In this document: positions 16,751 to 28,835 of the stretch, in pieces | How the letters are laid out: each line of letters starts with the position of its first letter | Position numbering within the stretch: position 1 is the stretch's first letter | Assembly (NCBI RefSeq): GCF_000281955.1 | Contig: NZ_AKKF01000034.1 | Location: 1-37,310 of the forward strand | Direction of reading: 5' to 3' | DNA length: 37,310 bases | DNA from: Caulobacter sp. AP07 | Lineage (GTDB): Bacteria > Pseudomonadota > Alphaproteobacteria > Caulobacterales > Caulobacteraceae | Program-made: the position numbers and the translations under genes | The notes under the pieces: model-generated | The model's database searches: none | What the model was told of the DNA's origin: nothing | The model's input: only the letters and a program-made list of their open reading frames with translations

Positions 16751-18283
16751 ATGTCCAACGCCGCGCTACGAGCCCTCAACCCCACCACCAATGAACCTTT
16801 CGGCCCGGTCTTTCCCGAACCGGACGCCGCCGCGATCGACGCGGCCTGCGCGGCGGCGGCCGCGGCGTTCGACACCTATCGCGAGACCGCCCCCGAAGCC
16901 CGCGCGGCTTTCCTGGAAGCCATCGCCGCCGAGATCGAGGCGATCGGCGACATACTGATCGAGACCGCCATGGCCGAGACCGGGTTGCCGCTGGCCCGGC
17001 TGACCGGCGAGCGAGGCCGCACAACCGGCCAGTTGCGGCTGTTCGCCCAGGTGGTGCGGCGCGGCGACTGGATCGGGGCGCGGATCGACCCGGCCCTGCC
17101 CGACCGCAAGCCCCTGCCGCGCGCCGACCTGCGCCAGCGCTTCATTCCGCTGGGACCGGTGGTGGTATTCGGAGCCAGCAACTTCCCGCTGGCCTTTTCG
17201 ACGGCCGGCGGCGACACGGCCGCGGCGCTGGCGGCCGGCTGCCCGGTGATCGTCAAGGGCCACCCGGCCCATCCCAACACGGGCGCCCTGGTCGGCGGCG
17301 CCATCGCCCGCGCCGTAGCGGCCGCGGGCCTGCCGGCCGGCGTCTTCGCCCTGCTGACCGGCCAGTCGCACGATCTGGGCGGAGGCCTGGTGCGCGACCC
17401 ACGCGTCAAAGCCGTGGGCTTCACCGGCTCACGAGCCGGCGGCATGGCCCTGGTGCGGATCGCCGCCGAGCGCCCCGAGCCGATCCCGGTCTTCGCCGAG
17501 ATGAGCAGCGTCAATCCCGTGGTGCTGTGCCCGGCCGCCCTGGCGGCGCGAGCCGAGACCCTGGGCGCGGCCTTCGTCGGCTCCCTGACCCTGGGCGCCG
17601 GCCAGTTCTGCACCAATCCTGGCCTGGTCTTCGCCCTGGCCGGCCCCGACCTCGACCGCTTCACGACCGCCGCCGCCGCCGCCCTGACCACCGCCCAGCC
17701 GCACGTCATGCTGACCCCCGGCATCTTCGGCGCCTACGAGCAGGGCGTCGATCGTCTGGCCGGTCGCGAGGGTGTCGAACCGCTGGCCCGGGGCTGCGTC
17801 GGCGACGGCGTCAACCAGGCGGTGGGCGCGCTGTTCGCGGTCGAGGCCGAGACCTTCCTGCGCGACGCCGTGCTGGGCCACGAGGTGTTCGGCTCGTCTT
17901 CGCTGATCGTCCGGGTGACCGACGCCGCGCAGATGAAGACCCTGCTGGAAAGCCTGGAAGGCCAGCTGACCGCCACCCTGCAGATGGACGCCGACGACGC
18001 CGACTTCGCGCGCGGCCTGCTGCCCACCCTGGAACGCAAGGCCGGGAGAATCCTGGCCAATGGCTGGCCGACCGGCGTCGAGGTCTCGCACGCCATGGTC
18101 CATGGCGGCCCGTTCCCGGCCACCTCCGACCCGCGCGGCACCTCGGTGGGCACGCGGGCCATCGAACGGTTCCTGCGGCCGGTTTGCTATCAGGACATTC
18201 CGGACGACCTGCTGCCAGCGGCGCTCAAGACCGGCAATCCGCTGGATTTGGCCCGCGCTGTGGATGGCGTTTTGACGTCCTGA
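16751..18283 (+). CDS. Alpha-ketoglutarate semialdehyde dehydrogenase
   Basis: A 510-residue aldehyde dehydrogenase with Asn144 (GASNFP), Glu250 ([11 protein letters not shown]) and catalytic Cys287 ([10 protein letters not shown]). [10 protein letters not shown] and GQFCTNPG are typical of the KGSA dehydrogenase group of ALDHs. It oxidises 2,5-dioxopentanoate to alpha-ketoglutarate, the last step of oxidative arabinose/xylose catabolism and also of hydroxyproline catabolism. The ATG at 16751 is chosen over earlier in-frame starts because it follows the dehydrogenase stop and aligns with the normal family N-terminus (ALNPTTNE). It may serve both the arabinose genes around it and the hydroxyproline genes near 36 kb. 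Confidence 0.92.
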   Translation: MSNAALRALNPTTNEPFGPVFPEPDAAAIDAACAAAAAAFDTYRETAPEARAAFLEAIAAEIEAIGDILIETAMAETGLPLARLTGERGRTTGQLRLFAQVVRRGDWIGARIDPALPDRKPLPRADLRQRFIPLGPVVVFGASNFPLAFSTAGGDTAAALAAGCPVIVKGHPAHPNTGALVGGAIARAVAAAGLPAGVFALLTGQSHDLGGGLVRDPRVKAVGFTGSRAGGMALVRIAAERPEPIPVFAEMSSVNPVVLCPAALAARAETLGAAFVGSLTLGAGQFCTNPGLVFALAGPDLDRFTTAAAAALTTAQPHVMLTPGIFGAYEQGVDRLAGREGVEPLARGCVGDGVNQAVGALFAVEAETFLRDAVLGHEVFGSSSLIVRVTDAAQMKTLLESLEGQLTATLQMDADDADFARGLLPTLERKAGRILANGWPTGVEVSHAMVHGGPFPATSDPRGTSVGTRAIERFLRPVCYQDIPDDLLPAALKTGNPLDLARAVDGVLTS

Positions 18284-18346
18284 CGTCGCCACGCGCCGAT
18301 AAACGACAACAAGCCCGGGAGCCGGGCGCTAGAGGAAACCAGAGCC

Positions 18347-19501
18347 ATGAACGCGCCTTCTTGCACCGCCGCCCTCGCCGCAGCCCTACTGGCCTCCACC
18401 GCGCTCTGCGCGGGCGGCGCTCAGGCGGCGGACTATGCCCGCAAGCCCTTCGGCAAGACGCCCGACGGCGCCGAGGTCGAGGCCATCACCCTGACCAACG
18501 GTCACGGGGTCAGCGCCACGGTCATCACCTACGGCGCCACCCTGCAGTCGCTGGTGGCGCCCGACCGCAGCGGCGCCGAGGCCGACATCGCCCTGGGCTT
18601 CGCGGACGCCGCCGCCTACGCCAAGAACGCCAGCTACTTCGGCGCCTCGGTCGGCCGGTTCGCCAACCGCATCGGCAAGGGCCGCTTCGCTCTGGATGGC
18701 AAGACCTACCAACTGGCGCTGAACAATAACGGCGTCGCGGCCCTGCACGGCGGCGTCAAGGGCTTCGACAAGCAGGTCTGGAAAGTGGTCGACGTCAAGC
18801 GCGGCCCCGTCGCCTCGGTGACCTTCAGCCTCGTCAGCCCCGACGGCGACGAGGGCTATCCCGGAACCCTGACCGCGACGGCGACCTACGCCCTGGACGA
18901 GAACAACGACCTGACGATCACCTACGGCGCCACGACCGACAAGCCGACCATCGTCAACCTGACCAACCACGCCCTGTTCAACCTCGCCGGCGAAGGCTCG
19001 CCCGGCGGAGCGATGGGCAATGTCCTGACCTTGGCGTCCGACGGCTACACCCCGGTCGACGCCGAACTGATCCCGACCGGCCAGATCACCCCGGTGGCTG
19101 GCACCCCGTTCGACTTCCGCACACCCAAGGTGGTGGGCGAGCGGCTGCGCGACGCCAGCGACCCGCAGATCGTCGTCGGCCGCGGCTACGACCACAACAT
19201 GGTGCTGACCGGCAAGGCCGGCGGCGCCCCGCGCCTGGCCGCCCGCCTGGCCGACGCCAAGAGCGGCCGGGTTCTGGAAATCCTCAGCGACCAGCCGGGC
19301 ATCCAGTTCTACACCGGCAACTTCATCGACGGCACGATGGTGGGCAAGAGCGGCAAGATCTATCGCCAGGGCGACGGCGTCGCGCTGGAGCCGCAGCACT
19401 TCCCCGACGCCCCCAACAAGCCGGCCTTCGCGCCGGTGCGCCTGGATCCGGGCCAGACCTACCGGAATGTGATGGTGTTTCGTCTGACAACTCAGAAATA
19501 G
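18347..19501 (+). CDS. galM: Aldose 1-epimerase (mutarotase), secreted
   Basis: A 384-residue GalM-type enzyme that interconverts the alpha and beta anomers of galactose, arabinose or glucose. A signal peptide (residues 1-27, ending AQA) implies periplasmic action. The family block SVGRFANRIGKGRF, the NLTNHALFNL stretch with its active-site His, and a later GYDHNMVL block are present. AGAGGAAACC lies upstream. It ends the AraD1 operon and is followed by a hairpin. Its role would be to supply the anomer needed by the carrier or the 1-dehydrogenase. Confidence 0.93.
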   Translation: MNAPSCTAALAAALLASTALCAGGAQAADYARKPFGKTPDGAEVEAITLTNGHGVSATVITYGATLQSLVAPDRSGAEADIALGFADAAAYAKNASYFGASVGRFANRIGKGRFALDGKTYQLALNNNGVAALHGGVKGFDKQVWKVVDVKRGPVASVTFSLVSPDGDEGYPGTLTATATYALDENNDLTITYGATTDKPTIVNLTNHALFNLAGEGSPGGAMGNVLTLASDGYTPVDAELIPTGQITPVAGTPFDFRTPKVVGERLRDASDPQIVVGRGYDHNMVLTGKAGGAPRLAARLADAKSGRVLEILSDQPGIQFYTGNFIDGTMVGKSGKIYRQGDGVALEPQHFPDAPNKPAFAPVRLDPGQTYRNVMVFRLTTQK

Positions 19502-19504
19502 GTC

Positions 19505-19530
19505 CCGGCGTCGCGCCCGAGCGACGCCGG
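19505..19530 (+). terminator. Hairpin ending the arabinose operon
   Basis: A perfect 10-bp stem (CCGGCGTCGC / GCGACGCCGG) with a 6-base loop, starting four bases after the galM stop. There is no T-run. Confidence 0.6.
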
Positions 19531-19584
19531 AGTCCGGCCTCTTGAACGATCCGGCGGGTTCTCGCGAAACCCTCGACGCCAAGC

Positions 19585-19625
19585 TGAACACGGCTGCTGG
19601 GGAGCTCCCGCCGCGGCCGTGTTCA
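19585..19625. terminator. Second large inverted repeat between convergent operons
   Basis: TGAACACGGC (19585-19594) pairs perfectly with GCCGTGTTCA (19616-19625). The 21-base loop contains its own self-complementary GGGAGCTCCC. It could terminate the minus-strand GH43 operon or form a cruciform. Confidence 0.5.
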
Positions 19626-19731
19626 ATTGGCTGATCAGGGTGAGCACGTGGCGGTCGCGCGCACTGGCGCGGCCGCACTCAATAGCGATCCGCGTGCGCC
19701 CGTATTCCCCCTCAAGCTGGTCGGGCCCAGC

Positions 19732-20655
19732 CTACTTGACTGCGCGCTTGGGGCGCACCTCCTCGATCGTCCCGTCGGCCGAGTAGGTCAGCGGCTCGAT
19801 GGCGATCGAACGGCGATGGTCGCCGCCGCCGGCCAGCAGATTGTCGTGGTAGAAGAACCAAGTCCTGCCCTTGTCCTGCAGGATCGCCTGATGGTTGGTC
19901 GAGATCTTCAGATAGTCGAGGATCACGCCGCGATAGGCGTAGGGCCCCATGGGGGTCTTGGCCGTGGCGTAGACGATCTGGCCCGGCCAACCGGTCGAAA
20001 AGCTGAAATAGTAGAGCCCCTTGCGCTTATGCAGGAACGGAGCCTCGCCATATTTCTTCTTGGGATCAGCGGCGGGGAAACCCGTCACGACAAGGTTCTG
20101 GATCGGCCCGGCTAGGCTGACCATGTCCGAGCCCAGCTTGACGATCTTGGGCACGCGGGTGCCGAAGACCATGTAGGCTTGGCCATCGTCGTCGATCAGC
20201 ACCTGCGGATCGATCGGCTCGTCGCCGGCGTTGGCGTCGCGAGCCTTGTCGACCAGGGGCGCGCCGATGGCGTCCTTGAAGGGCCCCTCGGGGTGATCGG
20301 CGACGGCCACGCCGATCTTATCGCCGCCCACCGGCGCGTAGAAATAGTACTTGCCGTTCCGATAGGCCGCGTCCGGAGCCCATGCCTTGGCGTCGGGCCT
20401 GGCCCACCCGAAAACCGAAACGTTCAAGAACGCGCCGGCGTCCGCCCAGCGCTTCATGTCCTTGGAAGTGTAGAGCCGCCAGGTGGTCGAGTCCCAATAG
20501 GTTCCGGAATTCGACGCGTCGTCGGTGGCGTAGAGATAGTAGCCGGACTTGAAGGCGTGGGGCGACGGATCGCCATTGAAGCGCGAGCTGATCGGTTCGC
20601 CGGCCAGGGCCGGACTCGCGAGCAAGGCGGCAAGGACCAGTACGAAAGGCCTCAT
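19732..20655 (-). CDS. GH43 glycosidase, secreted
   Basis: A 307-residue five-bladed beta-propeller glycosidase. The signal peptide is residues 1-18 (ending ALA). The expected acidic residues lie in NGDPSPHAF (base Asp near residue 29), PIDPQVLIDDDG (pKa-modulating Asp) and KYGEAPFLHK (acid Glu). GH43 enzymes include arabinofuranosidases, arabinanases, xylosidases and exo-beta-1,3-galactanases, and I cannot fix the subfamily by eye. GGAG precedes the ATG. It is the last gene of the TonB receptor operon, separated from GH2 by a strong hairpin. Confidence 0.88.
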   Translation of the reverse strand: MRPFVLVLAALLASPALAGEPISSRFNGDPSPHAFKSGYYLYATDDASNSGTYWDSTTWRLYTSKDMKRWADAGAFLNVSVFGWARPDAKAWAPDAAYRNGKYYFYAPVGGDKIGVAVADHPEGPFKDAIGAPLVDKARDANAGDEPIDPQVLIDDDGQAYMVFGTRVPKIVKLGSDMVSLAGPIQNLVVTGFPAADPKKKYGEAPFLHKRKGLYYFSFSTGWPGQIVYATAKTPMGPYAYRGVILDYLKISTNHQAILQDKGRTWFFYHDNLLAGGGDHRRSIAIEPLTYSADGTIEEVRPKRAVK

Positions 20656-20673
20656 GGTGGAACTCCTTGAATT

Positions 20674-20704
20674 CGATGCTCCGGCGGCGACCGCCGGAGC
20701 ATCG
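20674..20704 (-). terminator. Intercistronic hairpin between GH2 and GH43
   Basis: A perfect 14-bp stem (20674-20687 with 20691-20704) closes a 3-base loop. It sits between the GH2 stop and the GH43 ribosome site. There is no T-run, so it may lower read-through or stabilise the upstream message rather than fully terminate. Confidence 0.6.
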
Positions 20705-20726
20705 ATGGCGAGATGGGAGCCAGCGG

Positions 20727-23972
<3,246 letters not shown>

Positions 23973-23994
23973 TCATTTATAAGATAATTAGTCT

Positions 23995-25548
23995 CTAGAC
24001 CGGCGCCGACATCCGCGCCAGACAGTGCGCGTCGATGAAGTCGCCGTGCGTCGGCATCCGGTCGACCGCCTGGCGCGCCATCTCGGCGATCTTCGCCAGG
24101 CGGGCGGCGCCCAGCTCCTGGGGCACGGCCAGGGCCAGGGGGTCATCGTCCCGAGCCTGCGCCCCTTGCCCTTCCATCACCGCCAGCCAGCTGGTCTTGG
24201 TGAAGAGCTCGTCGCTCTCGCGGAAAATCCGACCGGTGGCGCGGTAGATGGACAGCCGCTCGGCCAGGCTTTCGGGCGGGGTCATGGCCCGCAGCTCGCG
24301 CCAGTACGGCGTATCGTCGCGCTGGGTGACGTGGAAGTGCAGGACCAGAAAGTCGCGGACGTTGTCGAAGTCGGCCGCCATCAGCCGATTGTAGCGCCGC
24401 GCGTCGGCGGGCTCGAAGGCCCGCGTCGGCAGCATCTCCAAGAGGCGCGCGATGCCGGCCTGGATCAGGTGGATGCTGGTCGACTCCAACGGCTCCAGAA
24501 AGCCGGAAGCCAGGCCCAGGGCCACGACGTTCTTCACCCAGCAGGCCTCGCGCCGCCCGGCCTGGAACGTCAGCAGCCGCGGCTCGGCCAGGGGTTCGCC
24601 ATCGAGGCCCGACAGCAGGGTCGCCGTCGCCTCGTCGATCGACACGTGACGGCTGGAGAAGACGTAGCCGTTGCCAGTCCGGTGCTGGAGCGGAATGCGC
24701 CACTGCCAGCCAGCCTCGCGGGCCGTCGAGCGAGTGAAGGGGGTGGGCGGACCGGCGTTGGCCGAAGGCACGGCCAGAGCGCGGTCGTTGGGCAGCCAAC
24801 GCGACCAGTCCTCGAACGGCGTGCCCAGGGCCTGGCCCAGGAGAAGCGAACGGAAGCCCGAACAGTCGATGAAGAGGTCGCCGGCGATCCGCTCGCCGCT
24901 GGCCAGGGTCACCGCCTCGACGAAGCCGTCCGCGCCGCGCAGGGACACATCGACGACCTTACCCTCGCGACGGACGACGCCGGCGGCCTCGGCGTGGGTC
25001 CGCAGCATTCGCGCATAGAGCGTCGCATCGAAATGAAAGGCGTAGCCCATCGGCGGCGGCCCGCCCGCGGCCTGCGGGATCGGCGCGAACCGACCTTGCG
25101 CCGCAGCGCGGGCGCAGACGGAATAGGCGTCCAGCGGCTGGGCTTGTCCTGCGCGGCGCAGGCGCCGCCACACCGCCTCGAATGGCGCGACTCCGAAGTC
25201 GTGGCCGTAGACGCCGAACGGATGGAAATAGCGGTCGCCGAGCCGGGTCCAGTCGACGAACTCGATGCCCAGCTTGAACGTGCCCTGCGTCTCGCGGACG
25301 AAAGCGCTCTCATCGAGACCGATCAGGGAATTGAAGGCGCGGATCGGCGGGATGGTCGCCTCGCCCACCCCGACGATGCCGATCTCCTCGGACTCGATCA
25401 GGGTGATCGCTGGGCCGCGCGGACCCAGCCCGCGGGACAAGGCGGCCGCCGCCATCCAGCCGGCCGCGCCGCCGCCGACGATCACGATACGCGAGATCGC
25501 GCCGTCCCGGTCGGAGGATGTCGCCGACGTCGAGGGAGCCTCAGACAT
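23995..25548 (-). CDS. Flavin-dependent tryptophan-halogenase-like protein
   Basis: A 517-residue FAD-dependent protein of the tryptophan halogenase family. VGGGAAGWM (24-32) is the FAD-binding glycine motif and GEATIPP follows at 62-68. The lysine of the halogenase active site is present (Lys92, in TFKLGIEFVDW). The WxWxIP signature occurs as WQWRIP (281-286), and the catalytic-site Glu is in EPLEST (Glu355). The active-site set is thus intact. The gene directly follows a TonB receptor and precedes a beta-galactosidase, an arrangement known from Caulobacter and Xanthomonas glycan loci, where the substrate is unknown. There is no partner flavin reductase in the window. Confidence 0.87.
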   Translation of the reverse strand: MSEAPSTSATSSDRDGAISRIVIVGGGAAGWMAAAALSRGLGPRGPAITLIESEEIGIVGVGEATIPPIRAFNSLIGLDESAFVRETQGTFKLGIEFVDWTRLGDRYFHPFGVYGHDFGVAPFEAVWRRLRRAGQAQPLDAYSVCARAAAQGRFAPIPQAAGGPPPMGYAFHFDATLYARMLRTHAEAAGVVRREGKVVDVSLRGADGFVEAVTLASGERIAGDLFIDCSGFRSLLLGQALGTPFEDWSRWLPNDRALAVPSANAGPPTPFTRSTAREAGWQWRIPLQHRTGNGYVFSSRHVSIDEATATLLSGLDGEPLAEPRLLTFQAGRREACWVKNVVALGLASGFLEPLESTSIHLIQAGIARLLEMLPTRAFEPADARRYNRLMAADFDNVRDFLVLHFHVTQRDDTPYWRELRAMTPPESLAERLSIYRATGRIFRESDELFTKTSWLAVMEGQGAQARDDDPLALAVPQELGAARLAKIAEMARQAVDRMPTHGDFIDAHCLARMSAPV

Positions 25549-25560
25549 GGAGAACCTGAC

Positions 25561-25597
25561 AAAAAGACGCCGACGTGGCGAAGACCGCCACGTCGGC
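25561..25597 (-). terminator. Intrinsic terminator/attenuator after the TonB receptor gene
   Basis: A perfect 12-bp stem (25569-25580 with 25586-25597) closes a 5-base loop. On the minus strand it is followed by GTC then TTTTT (25565-25561). It lies between the receptor stop and the halogenase start, so most transcripts may end here, leaving the enzymes at lower levels. Confidence 0.75.
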
Positions 25598-25612
25598 TAG
25601 CAGGGGGAGGTG

Positions 25613-28414
25613 CTAGTAGGTCACGCGCAGGGCGACACCGAACCGTCGATCGTTCAGCTGGTACTGCAACGGCGCGGCGGACGTGCCGATGTAGAGGACG
25701 TTCATGCGGTTGTTCAGATTCACCGCATCGAACGAGACGGCGACGTGTTCGTTGACATCGAAGCTGACCGAAGCGTCCAGGGAGGCGTAGGGCCTGGCGT
25801 ACTGCGGGATGCCGTTGGCGCCGCTGCCGGTGGTCTGATCAAGGTAGCTGGAACGCCAATTATAGGCGACGCGGGCGCTGACCGGTCCCTTCTCATACAG
25901 ACCAATCAGGTTGTAGCTGTTCTTCGACAGCTTCTCGAGCGGCACCTGCTGGGGAATGTTCGAGCCGGCCGTCGCGAACGGGTTGCTCACGCTGCTGTCG
26001 ACATAGGTGTAGTTGGCCTGCAGGCCCAGGCCACTCAGCAGGCCCGGCAGGAAGTCGAAGAACTGCTGGTAGCCCAGCTCGATCCCCTTGACCGTGCCCT
26101 TGCCCGAGTTGACCACGGTGCCGACGTCGTAAACCACGCCGTTGTAGGTGCCCGTCACCGTGCCACCAGCCAGGAAGCCGTCGACCTTCTTGTAGAAGAC
26201 GCCAGCCGTCAGCGATCCGGTGTTGGAGAAGTACCATTCGGCCGTCAGGTCGTAGTTGTCCGACTCGATTGGATGCAGGGCCGGGTTTCCGGAGCTGGCG
26301 CTGGGGTGACCGGTGACCGGGTTGACCTGGTTGGGATTGTTCAGCGTCAGGTTGGTCGACAGCTGGTCGAAGTTCGGCCGGGCCAGGCCCTTCGAATAGG
26401 CCAGGCGCGCCTGCAAGGTGTCCGTCAGCTTGGCGCGCAGGTTGAAGCTGGGCAGGACCCGCGTGTAGCTGTTGTCGACGTCGATCGCCTTCGAGGTGCC
26501 GTCCGAATTGAACTGCGTGCCCGTCGAGGTGGCCTGCGTCTTGATCACCCGCACGCCGACGCCGCCGTCGATGGCGACCCCGCCGATCTCGGTGTCGTAA
26601 TCGGCGACCGCCCAGCCGGTATAGGTCTTCTCGGTCTGGCTGTTGAGGTCGCCGGGGGTGAAGCTGTCCTTGGTCGTCGCGCCCAGCAAGGCGTAGAGCG
26701 CCTTGGTCTGGGCCCAGACCCCGTCGCCGGCGGGGAAGGCCGGATACAGCAGGCCGCCCTTGACGGTGTTGCCGTCGAACCAGTCCTTGGACGGGCCCTT
26801 CATCGCCAGCTGCGGGTGGGCCGACAGCGGCACCAGCGGCGTGCCGGCCGGAGCCGAGCAGTTCGGATCGGCGCCCAGCGACGTCACGCAGACTCCGTGC
26901 CAGGTGCCGCGCAGGTCGATGCTGTTGTCGGAATAGCGCGCGCCGCCGCGCAGCTTGTCGAAGAAGCCGCCCTCGAAGTCGTATTCGAAGTCGCCGGCCA
27001 GGGCGAAGGTCTCGGCGTCGTTACGCTGCAGGGAGTCGGCGATGAACGGCGTGGTGTAGTTGGCCGGGTTGCTCAGCAGGGTCGGATCGCGAACGTCCCA
27101 CTTCGGGTACTTACCCGTCAGGTCGAAGTCTACGACCGTCTTGTGCGGCGTGGTCAGGGCGGTCTGGCCGACCTGGGTGTACAGCGACAGGACGTGACCG
27201 TTACGGTCGGCGTTGTAGTACGACTTCAGGTACTGGGCGTCGAAATTGGTCTTCAGCTTGTCGCTGACCCGCCAGGCGGCGTTCAGGGTGAAGTTCTGGC
27301 TCTGGCTCCACAGCTGCTGGTCGAACCGGCCGGTCTCGAAGGTCTGGTTCTGCAGCGAGCCCTTTGTGGCATAGCCCTCGTCATTGAAGGTGAAGGCCGC
27401 GCCCGGCAGCGGATCGGTGCCGTAGCTGGTCACCACGCCTGCGGCGTTCCGCTGGTTCGAGCGGTTGTTGAAGTCGTAGTAGTAGGCGCCAGTCCGATTG
27501 AACCAGTACTTGGTGCGCTGGTACTGGGCGGTCAGCAGCAGGTTGTCGTTCGGCTGCCATTGGACAGCCGTGGCGATGCCCAGGCGCTTGCGGTCGCCGC
27601 TGTCGTCGTAGATCTCGAAGCCGTAGGGGACCTGGGCGTTGGCCGGGGCGCCCGCGATCGAGCCGGCCGCCACGGTGTCGAACGGACCGGCCAGCAGGCC
27701 ATCCTGGCGGTAATGGCTCTTGCTGAGCACGGCATTGACCAGGAAACCCACCTCGCCGGCGGACGTGTCCCAGCGGTTGCTGTAGAGGCCCGAGATCGAG
27801 CCGCCGTCCTTGCCGACCCGGTCGTAGTAGTTGCCGCGCACCGTGGCGCTGAGCACGCGGCCGGCCGCGTCGAACGGCTTGCGGGTGCGCAGGTTCACCG
27901 CTCCGCCGACGCCGCCCTCGATGATGTTGGCCGGCGCGTTCTTGTAGACGTCGATGCCCGAGAGCAGTTCGGGCGGAACGCCTTCCAGGTCGAACGCCCG
28001 ACCGCCCGAGGCGGAATAGACGGCGCGACCGTCCAGGAAGTTCTGCACCTGGGTCAGGCCGCGAACGGTGACGGCCGGCTGCGTGCGGTGATCGAAGTCG
28101 GTGGCCCCTTCGCCATAGCGGCGCTGGATCTGCACACCGGTGATGCGTTGCAGCGCCTCGGTGGTGTTGGCGTCGGGCAGCTTGCCGATGTCCTGGGCCT
28201 GGACCGAATCGACGATCTGGTCGGCGTTACGCTTGAGGGCCTGAGCCGAGCGGAGGCTTTCTCGCACGCCGGTGACCACAACCTCGGCCACCGCATTGGA
28301 ATCGGAAGTCTGCGCCGGCGCGGTTTGGGCCGCGGCGACGCCGCCGGTGGCGGCGACGACTGCCGCGGCTGATGCGCCCGCCATCAACTGGAAATAGAAA
28401 CTCTTCACGACCAC
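25613..28414 (-). CDS. TonB-dependent outer-membrane receptor
   Basis: A 933-residue TonB-dependent receptor. The signal peptide covers about residues 1-30 (ending AAAQT). The plug domain (about 40-165) starts VAEVVVTGVRESLRSAQALK and contains DSVQAQDIGKLPD and NTTEALQRITGVQI, the pattern of the large Caulobacterales / Xanthomonadales carbohydrate receptors. The beta-barrel follows and ends in the outer-membrane signature FGVALRVTY. The GTG start at 28414 has GGAGG five bases before it. It probably imports the oligosaccharides released by the neighbouring glycosidases, with the ligand unproven. A GntR-type palindrome lies at its promoter. Confidence 0.94.
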   Translation of the reverse strand: MVVKSFYFQLMAGASAAAVVAATGGVAAAQTAPAQTSDSNAVAEVVVTGVRESLRSAQALKRNADQIVDSVQAQDIGKLPDANTTEALQRITGVQIQRRYGEGATDFDHRTQPAVTVRGLTQVQNFLDGRAVYSASGGRAFDLEGVPPELLSGIDVYKNAPANIIEGGVGGAVNLRTRKPFDAAGRVLSATVRGNYYDRVGKDGGSISGLYSNRWDTSAGEVGFLVNAVLSKSHYRQDGLLAGPFDTVAAGSIAGAPANAQVPYGFEIYDDSGDRKRLGIATAVQWQPNDNLLLTAQYQRTKYWFNRTGAYYYDFNNRSNQRNAAGVVTSYGTDPLPGAAFTFNDEGYATKGSLQNQTFETGRFDQQLWSQSQNFTLNAAWRVSDKLKTNFDAQYLKSYYNADRNGHVLSLYTQVGQTALTTPHKTVVDFDLTGKYPKWDVRDPTLLSNPANYTTPFIADSLQRNDAETFALAGDFEYDFEGGFFDKLRGGARYSDNSIDLRGTWHGVCVTSLGADPNCSAPAGTPLVPLSAHPQLAMKGPSKDWFDGNTVKGGLLYPAFPAGDGVWAQTKALYALLGATTKDSFTPGDLNSQTEKTYTGWAVADYDTEIGGVAIDGGVGVRVIKTQATSTGTQFNSDGTSKAIDVDNSYTRVLPSFNLRAKLTDTLQARLAYSKGLARPNFDQLSTNLTLNNPNQVNPVTGHPSASSGNPALHPIESDNYDLTAEWYFSNTGSLTAGVFYKKVDGFLAGGTVTGTYNGVVYDVGTVVNSGKGTVKGIELGYQQFFDFLPGLLSGLGLQANYTYVDSSVSNPFATAGSNIPQQVPLEKLSKNSYNLIGLYEKGPVSARVAYNWRSSYLDQTTGSGANGIPQYARPYASLDASVSFDVNEHVAVSFDAVNLNNRMNVLYIGTSAAPLQYQLNDRRFGVALRVTY

Positions 28415-28459
28415 GGTTCCCTCCTATCGCTATCGATCGTGCTCGAACGGCCCGATTTC

Positions 28460-28493
28460 TTGTCGGACATTATTTCCGTATTATTTATATTAC
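28460..28493 (-). promoter_or_regulatory. TonB receptor promoter with overlapping operator
   Basis: On the minus strand TTGTAA, 17 bases, TAATGT forms a sigma70-like promoter. The palindrome ATGTCCGACAA (28460-28470), one mismatch from T-N-GT-NNN-AC-N-A, begins at the third base of the -10. The geometry matches the arabinose promoters. Confidence 0.55.
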
Positions 28494-28702
28494 AAGTGCC
28501 ATTCGAAGAGGGCGCCGGGGGCCGGTATCCGCACCGCGCCTTGCTCGACGGAATGGCTCTCCATTCACGATGGTCGCGCGATTCGAACTGGAAACCCTCG
28601 AATTCGAGCGCGCAGCGGTCTAATCGACACGTTCACAGGCCGATCGAGGGCAGGCCTCGTTCATTGGGGTTCCCTTCCCGGGTCCTTGCCGGCGCCATAC
28701 AC

Positions 28703-28713
28703 TTGTCGTACAA
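28703..28713 (+). promoter_or_regulatory. Putative GntR operator before GH35-GH30
   Basis: TTGTCGTACAA is a full match to T-N-GT-NNN-AC-N-A and lies 12 bases before a strong ribosome site. A -10-like ACTTGT overlaps it; the -35 is unclear. Confidence 0.6.
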
Positions 28714-28739
28714 ATTTGGAAATCAGGGAGGATTAAAGT

Positions 28740-28835
28740 TTGCTGCTCGCGCTCCTGGAAAGGGCGACCGCGCCCATGCTTCACGCCACGCTTGGCTTGA
28801 TCCGTTCGCGAGCCTCGAAAGCGATTCGCCGATGA
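28740..28835 (+). CDS. Possible leader peptide coupled to GH35
   Basis: GGGAGGA (28726-28732) is followed after 7 bases by TTG, which opens a 31-codon frame starting LLALLERATAP and ending SKAIRR. Its stop TGA overlaps the GH35 start codon as ATGA. GH35 itself has no ribosome site of its own, so translation of this leader may be needed to start GH35. The peptide resembles nothing I know. The alternative is that the ribosome site is a coincidence. Confidence 0.4.
   Translation: MLLALLERATAPMLHATLGLIRSRASKAIRR

Larger units (their letters stand above)
28415..28831. other. Divergent control region, TonB receptor / GH35-GH30
   Basis: 417 bases with two GntR-type palindromes, a receptor promoter, and a leader reading frame before GH35. 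The frame upstream of GH35 stays open without stops but has no signal-peptide logic or ribosome site, so I do not regard it as an extension of GH35. Confidence 0.6.

Noticed and set aside
19480-19490. TCGTCTGACAA at the end of galM matches the GntR operator pattern.
   Set aside because: It lies inside the last codons of galM with no promoter beside it and no gene starting downstream on the plus strand. Probably chance.
28439-28831. Open frame upstream of and in frame with GH35, which could extend it by 131 residues.
   Set aside because: It would bury the clear signal peptide at 28832 and run through the operator and ribosome site, and its composition is not protein-like.
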